From NCBI GenBank assembly GCA_030533035.1, contig JAUNJW010000046.1:937-10696 (forward strand): 9,760 nt of DNA, read 5' to 3'. The notes under the pieces were generated by a model that worked only from the letters and a program-made list of their open reading frames with translations, did not search any database and was not told where the DNA came from. Shown here one piece after another: positions 5,173 through 9,760 of this stretch (positions are counted from its first letter, which is position 1; every line of letters starts with the position of its first letter). A program made the translations under genes and the position numbers. The stretch comes from Erysipelotrichaceae bacterium (lineage in GTDB: Bacteria; Bacillota_I; Bacilli_A; Erysipelotrichales; Erysipelotrichaceae).

Positions 5173-6420
5173 ATGAATTTTATTGAAGAACTTGAATGGA
5201 GAGGCCTTGTCAAGGACTGCACAGACCCGGAAGGACTCAAGGAACAGCTCAAGACCCAGACAACCATTTACTGCGGCTTTGACCCGACTGCCGATTCTCT
5301 CCATGTCGGCCATCTGCAGCAGATCATCCTGCTGCGCAGATACCAGAAGGCAGGCCATAAGCCGATCGCATTATGCGGCGGTTTCACAGGCATGATCGGC
5401 GATCCCCGTCCGACCACTGAGAGAAAGCTGCTGACCCACGAGGAAGTCCTGCACAACGCTGACTGCATCCGTGACCAGCTGGCCCATTTCCTTTCCTTTG
5501 AAGGCGCCAACGCCGCCATCATGGAAAACAACAACAACTGGCTCGGCCAGATGACGCTGCTGGATTACCTGCGTGACTACGGCAAGCTGTTCAATGTCAG
5601 CTACATGCTGCAGAAGGATACCATCAAAAAGAGACTGGATTCCGGTATTTCCTACACTGAATTCAGCTACACCATCCTGCAGGCCATCGACTGGCTGCAG
5701 CTCTACAAGCGCCACAACTGCCAGATCCAGATCGGCGGCAGCGACCAGTGGGGCAACCTGACAACAGGCACGGAACTGATCAGAAAGGTCATCGGCGAAG
5801 GCGCGAAGATCTTCGGCATCACTTCCCCGCTGATCACCAGGAGCGACGGCTCCAAGTTCGGCAAGTCCGAAGGAAAGAATATCTGGCTGGATCCGGCCCG
5901 CACAAACGCGTATGAATTCTACCAGTTCTGGGTCAACACACCGGACAGCGACATTGTCGACTACCTCAAGAGACTGAGCCTGAAGTCACCCGAAGAGATC
6001 ATGGAACTTGAAAAGCTGACTGCTGAGCGTCCTGAGGAAAGAGCAGGCCAGAAGGCACTGGCTGCCGAGCTGACTGAACTTGTCCATGGCAAAGAAGGAC
6101 TTGAAAAAGCGCTCCGCATTACCGAGACATTCTTCAAAGGCAACATCATGGATCTGCCTGCCGATGAAATCAGGGAAGGCCTTGCCGACGCCAAGAAGAC
6201 TGCGGTTGAAGACGGCGTTCTTCTGATTGACGCCCTGGTCCAGGCACAGATCGCCAAATCCAAGGGTGACGCCAGAAAGCTGATCCAGCAGGGGTCAGTT
6301 TCCGTCAACGGTGAGAAGAAAACAGCCCTGGATACAGTCCTGAAGCGTGAAGACGCTCTCAACAATGAGTTCTCCATCCTGAAAAAGGGCAAGAAGAACT
6401 ACTACATCATCACATTCTGA
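5173..6420 (+). CDS. tyrS: Tyrosyl-tRNA synthetase (TyrS)
   Basis: Class I aminoacyl-tRNA synthetase that activates tyrosine with ATP and charges tRNA-Tyr; cytoplasmic, usually a homodimer. The product is 415 residues, normal for the bacterial TyrS type. C-G-F-D-P-T-A (34-40) runs into the HIGH-type motif H-V-G-H (44-47). The tyrosine-pocket segment G-G-S-D-Q-W-G-N is at 188-195. The KMSKS-type loop is K-F-G-K-S (228-232). A C-terminal S4-like RNA-binding domain begins near residue 350 and includes the D-A-R-K-L-I-Q-Q-G-x-V-x-V-N-G pattern. I chose ATG 5173 because AGGAG (5161-5165) lies 7 nt upstream. The in-frame ATG at 5125 is inside the terminator loop of the leader and would add 16 residues unlike the family's N-terminus. 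Expression is governed by the T-box leader, so it rises when tRNA-Tyr is uncharged. A hairpin 20 nt after the stop closes the unit. Confidence 0.98.
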   Translation: MNFIEELEWRGLVKDCTDPEGLKEQLKTQTTIYCGFDPTADSLHVGHLQQIILLRRYQKAGHKPIALCGGFTGMIGDPRPTTERKLLTHEEVLHNADCIRDQLAHFLSFEGANAAIMENNNNWLGQMTLLDYLRDYGKLFNVSYMLQKDTIKKRLDSGISYTEFSYTILQAIDWLQLYKRHNCQIQIGGSDQWGNLTTGTELIRKVIGEGAKIFGITSPLITRSDGSKFGKSEGKNIWLDPARTNAYEFYQFWVNTPDSDIVDYLKRLSLKSPEEIMELEKLTAERPEERAGQKALAAELTELVHGKEGLEKALRITETFFKGNIMDLPADEIREGLADAKKTAVEDGVLLIDALVQAQIAKSKGDARKLIQQGSVSVNGEKKTALDTVLKREDALNNEFSILKKGKKNYYIITF

Positions 6421-6439
6421 AATTAAGGAAAAAATGCAT

Positions 6440-6463
6440 GAAAGGCGGCGAAGGCCGCCTTTC
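6440..6463 (+). terminator. Hairpin terminator after tyrS
   Basis: A perfect 10-bp GC-rich stem (GAAAGGCGGC, 6440-6449, with its complement 6454-6463) encloses the 4-nt loop GAAG. The following T run is weak (TTC), so termination may be partial, leaving some read-through into the downstream lipoprotein gene. Confidence 0.75.
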
Positions 6464-6466
6464 TTC

Positions 6467-6475
6467 TGATATAAT
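6467..6475 (+). promoter_or_regulatory. Extended -10 promoter for the lipoprotein-flippase-rsuA operon
   Basis: TGA followed by a perfect TATAAT (6470-6475) forms an extended -10 element. There is no recognisable -35; the expected place falls in the loop and arm of the preceding terminator hairpin. The -10 ends only 6 nt before the ATG at 6482, so transcription would begin at or very near the start codon. Confidence 0.65.
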
Positions 6476-6481
6476 CAATCT

Positions 6482-7045
6482 ATGAGATTTCAGAAGAAGA
6501 ACAGATACCTCGCTGCTTTGCTGTGCGTGAATCTGCTGGCCGGATGCACAGCCAGTTCCGGCAGTGAGGTTTCCAGATATGAGATATATTACCGGGCGAT
6601 TGAAGAAAACACCCGTTTCGCTTCAGCCAGCGAGAATTATACAGTCAGTGCCGAAATGACCCAGTGGGATGACGGCACCTACCGCTATTATGTCATCTTC
6701 GACGAACCGAAGATTTCCATGTATGACATCGTCATCATGACCGTCGAGGATGAAAGACCTTACCAGGAGGCTGTCAAGATGATGCCTTCCTCCGGTGTTT
6801 TCGACGCGTCCAGCTCGATGATCCCGAACCAGGTCAATTCAAAGGCCGGTTTTGTCAAGGGCCTGATCGTCAGCGGCGAATGTGAAAATGATGAAATTGA
6901 ACTTTCCTTCCTGGTGGAATGGAAAGATAAATCCAAAAAGACAACGTCCCGTGAGTTCCTCCGTTTCACCCTGAACATGGAAGGAATCGTCACCGAAGCC
7001 CCGCCGGCAGAGGAGCCCGCTGAAACGCAAGAGGATGCAGGCTGA
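6482..7045 (+). CDS. Uncharacterised lipoprotein, possibly from a leaderless mRNA
   Basis: No known family recognised. The 187-residue product has a lipoprotein signal peptide: a basic start (K5, K6, R8), a hydrophobic core (9-19) and lipobox L-A-G-C with Cys22, so it should be anchored outside the membrane. The mature part looks like a single small domain rich in beta strands, with tyrosines clustered around residues 32-37 and 63-69, and ends in a Pro/Glu/Ala-rich tail. The start is fixed by the signal peptide, yet no ribosome site precedes it; instead a TATAAT lies 6 nt upstream, which suggests a leaderless transcript. Its stop overlaps the next gene's start (TGATG, 7043-7047), so it is translationally coupled to the flippase gene, which points to an envelope role by association. 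It shows no clear resemblance to the other lipoprotein in the window. Confidence 0.85.
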   Translation: MRFQKKNRYLAALLCVNLLAGCTASSGSEVSRYEIYYRAIEENTRFASASENYTVSAEMTQWDDGTYRYYVIFDEPKISMYDIVIMTVEDERPYQEAVKMMPSSGVFDASSSMIPNQVNSKAGFVKGLIVSGECENDEIELSFLVEWKDKSKKTTSREFLRFTLNMEGIVTEAPPAEEPAETQEDAG

Positions 7046-8643
7046 TGCGCAGGACCTCATCGGCGATGGCCGGCTCGGTTGACAACCGGACAAAACTGAC
7101 AGTCACAGTGATTCTGAACCTGATTCTCATTGGTTTTTATTATGCCTTCGGCGGGACTGAGGCAGCCATGGGACTCAGTGTTCTTTCAGCGGTCGCTGTT
7201 TTTTTCGTACTCAACAACTCATGCGCGTTTCCTTTCACAGAAGCGGCGTTCATCAGCCGTTTCACCGGCAAAAACGATTATAAAAGCGTTCTTTATGTAA
7301 GACTTGTCTCACTGATCCTGACGATGTCGGTTTCGGTGTTTTTCGCCCTGATCCTGATCATCGCTTCCGGTCCGCTTTCCGGGCTGATCCTGGGCTTTAC
7401 AAACGCCGCCAAAGACCAGCTGCTGATCCGTCTGTGCCTGGTTTTCGGCGCTCTCTATGGCGTCGCGTGTTCCTGGGTCAGCTGGCTGCGCGGCTTCTGG
7501 CAGGGCATGGGTGAAATGAAGATCGATGAAAGAAGCCAGATGATTTCTTCGTTTTCCTTCTATATTTTCAGTTTTGTGATCATGATCATCCTTGTGCACG
7601 GCTTCCATCTCAACCGTTCCTTTGCGGCGATGGGCGCGGCCGGCGGACTTCTTCTTTCGCAGGCGCTTGCCGGCGGCTTTCTGACCCTGTATGACACCAT
7701 GAAAATCAAGAAGCTGCAGAAGATGGCAAAGGCGCAGATGATTCCGGCGATGACGAAGAAGAAGGTGTTCGTCGAGCTGCTGAAATTCACCGTTCCTTCC
7801 GGCATCACATCGCTGATCTTCGGTCTGATGATCATGATTCCGGTGTTCATGACTGTCTTTACAGCGATGGCTTACCGGGTGAAGGCGGTGGACGCTGAAA
7901 AGATTCTCGCGCTTTACGGCGCCCTGATCCCGGCTGTGACAATGGTGACCCTGCCGGTCGCCCAGAACTGCGGCGATATCAATATCCCGAAGCTGGCGGA
8001 AACCTCCTGGAACAGACAGAAGGAAAAAACAGCGGCCCGGATTGAAAGAATCACCACCATGTATACCGCAAACGCGCTGCCCCTGAGCTTTACGATCGCC
8101 TGCCTGGCTGAACAGATCCTTGCATTCCTGTACGGCCAGCAGCTTGCCCTCGGAAGTTCGGTGTTTATGATCTATGGCGCTGCCCAGGGATTCCTGCTGG
8201 GCGGCAGCTGGCTGGTGACACAGATGATGTTAACCATGGGCTACGGAAATTCATGCATTGCCTACGCGCTGATCGCGGCGGCCGCCAACGGCGTTCTGTT
8301 CTGGCTGCTGCCGGGCAGTCTCGGCTCTGCCGGACTCTTTGCGGCTTCCGTACTTGCCCAGGCAGTCTTCTGCTTCCTGTGCATGGCCAAGATTTCCAAC
8401 CGCAGAAGCGTTTCCTTCCTGACATCACTTGTCATGACGGTCAGGATTGTCCTTGCCTGCCTTGCCGTCAACGGCATTTACGCACTGGCGAAGTATTTCG
8501 GCCTGTTTGCGCTGAGTTCTGACCGCCTGTTCTCAGGCCTGATCCTGGCCGGCGTCATTCTTGCCGGTTTCGCTGTCTGCTATTTCATCCTGACAATCTC
8601 GGGAATCAGGCTGACGGACAGCCGGAAAAAGAAGAAGGAATGA
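7045..8643 (+). CDS. YtgP/MurJ-like polytopic flippase (MOP superfamily)
   Basis: A 532-residue integral membrane protein with about 14 hydrophobic segments (roughly residues 17-34, 42-60, 81-108, 127-146, 165-186, 193-216, 246-275, 285-306, 342-365, 372-397, 403-423, 428-448, 454-483 and 492-518), as in MurJ, polysaccharide flippases and MATE exporters. The stretch W-L-R-G-F-W-Q-G-M-G-E-M-K (147-159) followed by S-Q matches the R-G-F-F-Q-G...M...S-Q signature of YtgP-type MurJ proteins, which move lipid II across the membrane for peptidoglycan synthesis. The usual P-T-A and E-Q residues nearby and the usual YtgP N-terminus are missing, so it is a divergent member and the substrate could be another lipid-linked glycan. 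The C-terminus is strongly basic. ATG 7045 overlaps the upstream stop by 1 nt, with GAGGA at 7030-7034; ATG 7066 is an alternative with a weaker site. The rsuA gene follows immediately. Confidence 0.82.
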   Translation: MRRTSSAMAGSVDNRTKLTVTVILNLILIGFYYAFGGTEAAMGLSVLSAVAVFFVLNNSCAFPFTEAAFISRFTGKNDYKSVLYVRLVSLILTMSVSVFFALILIIASGPLSGLILGFTNAAKDQLLIRLCLVFGALYGVACSWVSWLRGFWQGMGEMKIDERSQMISSFSFYIFSFVIMIILVHGFHLNRSFAAMGAAGGLLLSQALAGGFLTLYDTMKIKKLQKMAKAQMIPAMTKKKVFVELLKFTVPSGITSLIFGLMIMIPVFMTVFTAMAYRVKAVDAEKILALYGALIPAVTMVTLPVAQNCGDINIPKLAETSWNRQKEKTAARIERITTMYTANALPLSFTIACLAEQILAFLYGQQLALGSSVFMIYGAAQGFLLGGSWLVTQMMLTMGYGNSCIAYALIAAAANGVLFWLLPGSLGSAGLFAASVLAQAVFCFLCMAKISNRRSVSFLTSLVMTVRIVLACLAVNGIYALAKYFGLFALSSDRLFSGLILAGVILAGFAVCYFILTISGIRLTDSRKKKKE

Positions 8644-8645
8644 CC

Positions 8646-9338
8646 ATGAACCGTCTTGATAAATATCTTGCCACAGCCGGCATCGGCACCCGTTCGGAAG
8701 TCAAAAAACTGATCCGGGACGGCCATGTGAAGGTCAACGGCGTCAAAGCGAAACACGCGGATATGAAAGTCGACGAAGAAAACGACGAGGTTCTCTTTGA
8801 TGATGAGCCTGTCAGTTATTCAGAGTTTGTCTATTTCATGCTCAACAAACCGGCGGGCTATATCTCCGCCACCAGCGGCTTCGAGCCCAATGTTCTTGAC
8901 CTGATAATTGAACCGTTCAGGAACCTGTTTCCGGTCGGCCGCCTCGACAAGGATACGGAGGGGCTGCTGCTGATCACCAACGACGGCCAGCTCGGCCATG
9001 AGCTTCTGGCTCCCAGGAAACATGTCGAAAAAGAATACTATGTCGAAGTCGACCTGCCGTTAAGCGATGAGGAGATTGCCAGGATTGAATCCGGCATCAC
9101 CTGGAAGGATGAAACCTACAAACCGGCGAAGTATAAAAAAATCTCGGATACTTCCTTCACGCTCGTAATTACGGAAGGCAGATATCACGAGATCAAACGG
9201 ATGATGCTGGCAGTCGGCTCAAAGGTGACATATCTCAAACGTCTGCGGATGAAGGACCTCGTTCTCGATGAGGACCTGAAGCCGGGGGAATACAGATATC
9301 TGACGGATGAGGAAATCGCATCCCTCAAAGAAGTCTGA
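8646..9338 (+). CDS. rsuA: RsuA-family 16S rRNA pseudouridine synthase
   Basis: Converts a uridine in ribosomal RNA to pseudouridine; for RsuA the known target is U516 of 16S rRNA. The 230-residue product has an N-terminal S4 RNA-binding domain (about 1-60, starting M-N-R-L-D-K-Y-L-A), then the catalytic domain with G-R-L-D-K-D-T-E-G-L-L (98-108), in which Asp101 is the catalytic residue. The later motifs are K-E-Y-Y-V-E-V and, near the C-terminus, E-G-R-Y-H-E-I-K-R-M. Length and motif spacing fit RsuA better than the longer RluB/E/F paralogs, though these are hard to separate by eye. ATG 8646 is preferred over ATG 8640 because AAGGA (8635-8639) is 6 nt before the former and abuts the latter. 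The upstream flippase gene ends at 8643, so the two are coupled. The 3' end overlaps the convergent ispH gene. Confidence 0.93.
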   Translation: MNRLDKYLATAGIGTRSEVKKLIRDGHVKVNGVKAKHADMKVDEENDEVLFDDEPVSYSEFVYFMLNKPAGYISATSGFEPNVLDLIIEPFRNLFPVGRLDKDTEGLLLITNDGQLGHELLAPRKHVEKEYYVEVDLPLSDEEIARIESGITWKDETYKPAKYKKISDTSFTLVITEGRYHEIKRMMLAVGSKVTYLKRLRMKDLVLDEDLKPGEYRYLTDEEIASLKEV

Positions 9339-9760
9339 CGTCGGCTTCCTCGGGAAGACAGAAGATTCCTGTTTCCGCATACTGCCTGAGGAAATTCAGC
9401 ACCTGCTCAGTCAGGGAATTCGGTGTGGAAGAACCGCTTGTTACGGCAATGCGGTTTTTATTTTTCACCATTTCCTCTTTGAGATCGAGCACACTGCCGA
9501 TCAGATAGGCTTCTCTGATCCCGGCGTCAAAAGCGATCCGCTTCAGCTGATTGGAATTGTTCGAGCGGGGATCGCCGACCACGATCAGACAGTCCGTATC
9601 CTTAAGATTCATGACCGCTTCCTGGCGCATCCTGGTCGCTGCGCAGATCTCTTCAGCAACCACGGCATCCGGAGAGATTTCCTTACAGGATCTGAGGATA
9701 TCTTTTGTGTCATTCAGCGATAGGTTGGTCTGGCAGGTGATAATAACATATTCAAAACCC
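9325..9760 (-). CDS. ispH: 4-hydroxy-3-methylbut-2-enyl diphosphate reductase IspH, C-terminal part
   Basis: Last step of the MEP (non-mevalonate) isoprenoid pathway: an iron-sulfur enzyme that reduces HMBPP to IPP and DMAPP, precursors of the undecaprenyl carrier. The minus-strand frame is open from the window edge to a TGA at 9325-9327 (about 144 residues visible; the N-terminus lies outside). Recognisable marks in order are C-Q-T-N-L-S (its Thr aligns with E. coli Thr167), E-E-I-C-A-A-T-R-M-R-Q (the Cys aligns with cluster ligand Cys197), V-V-G-D-P-R-S-N-N-S-N (region of Ser225/Ser226/Asn227) and T-S-G-S-S-T-P (containing the equivalent of Ser269). The Ser226 position reads Asn here. A GTG at 9661-9663 is not the start, because family motifs continue upstream of it. 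It is convergent with rsuA, overlapping its 3' end by 14 bp. Alignment to E. coli is from memory. Confidence 0.93.
   Translation of the reverse strand, partial: GFEYVIITCQTNLSLNDTKDILRSCKEISPDAVVAEEICAATRMRQEAVMNLKDTDCLIVVGDPRSNNSNQLKRIAFDAGIREAYLIGSVLDLKEEMVKNKNRIAVTSGSSTPNSLTEQVLNFLRQYAETGIFCLPEEADVRLL

Noticed and set aside
9307..9723. Plus-strand open frame at the right end
   Set aside because: It is the complement of the recognisable IspH reading frame on the minus strand.
1..9760. Mobile element, CRISPR array, toxin-antitoxin pair or defence island
   Set aside because: No transposase, integrase, direct-repeat array, attachment site or defence-type domain was seen; the content and order are core chromosomal.

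Overview
The window reads as a stretch of core chromosome from a low-to-mid GC Bacillota (Firmicutes). The evidence is strong AGGAGG-type ribosome sites, sigma-A promoters, a T-box leader ahead of tyrS, a CcpA-type LacI-family regulator, and a deep order match to the Bacillus trmB / ytxG-ytxH / ccpA / tyrS neighbourhood. The protein flavour suggests an Erysipelotrichia-like gut anaerobe, but this is an inference and I cannot place it to genus. I see no mobile element, CRISPR array, tRNA or rRNA gene.

Layout. (1) 26-1435: trmB (tRNA m7G46 methyltransferase) followed closely by an unrecognised lipoprotein gene. (2) 1480-2450: a promoter, a gene for an acidic, proline-rich, probably disordered protein carrying two copies of an S-P-x-(F/Y)-G motif, and a strong terminator. 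(3) 2546-4894: a near-consensus promoter with LacI-family operator-like sequences, then a three-gene operon: a membrane-anchored coiled-coil protein (YtxG/DUF948-like), a long Glu/Ala-rich helical protein in the position of YtxH, and a CcpA-like regulator. (4) 4891-6463: a second promoter whose -35 overlaps the ccpA stop codon, a complete tyrosine T-box leader (UAC specifier, antiterminator and terminator), tyrS, and a hairpin. (5) 6467-9338: a promoter placed so close to the start codon that the transcript may be leaderless, then a lipoprotein, a YtgP/MurJ-like flippase and an RsuA-type pseudouridine synthase, joined by 1-4 nt overlaps. (6) 9325-9760, minus strand: the C-terminal part of ispH, convergent with rsuA and overlapping it by 14 bp.

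How it fits together. Most products serve translation (TrmB, TyrRS, RsuA), the cell envelope (two lipoproteins, a flippase, a membrane coiled-coil protein, IspH for the isoprenoid precursors of undecaprenyl carriers) or carbon regulation (CcpA-like). The ccpA operon has no terminator of its own that I can see, so its transcripts probably run into the tyrS T-box leader and stop there unless uncharged tRNA-Tyr is present. The least described items are the acidic SPxFG-motif protein, the long Glu/Ala-rich protein, the two lipoproteins, the palindrome inside the tyrS promoter and the apparently leaderless lipoprotein gene.
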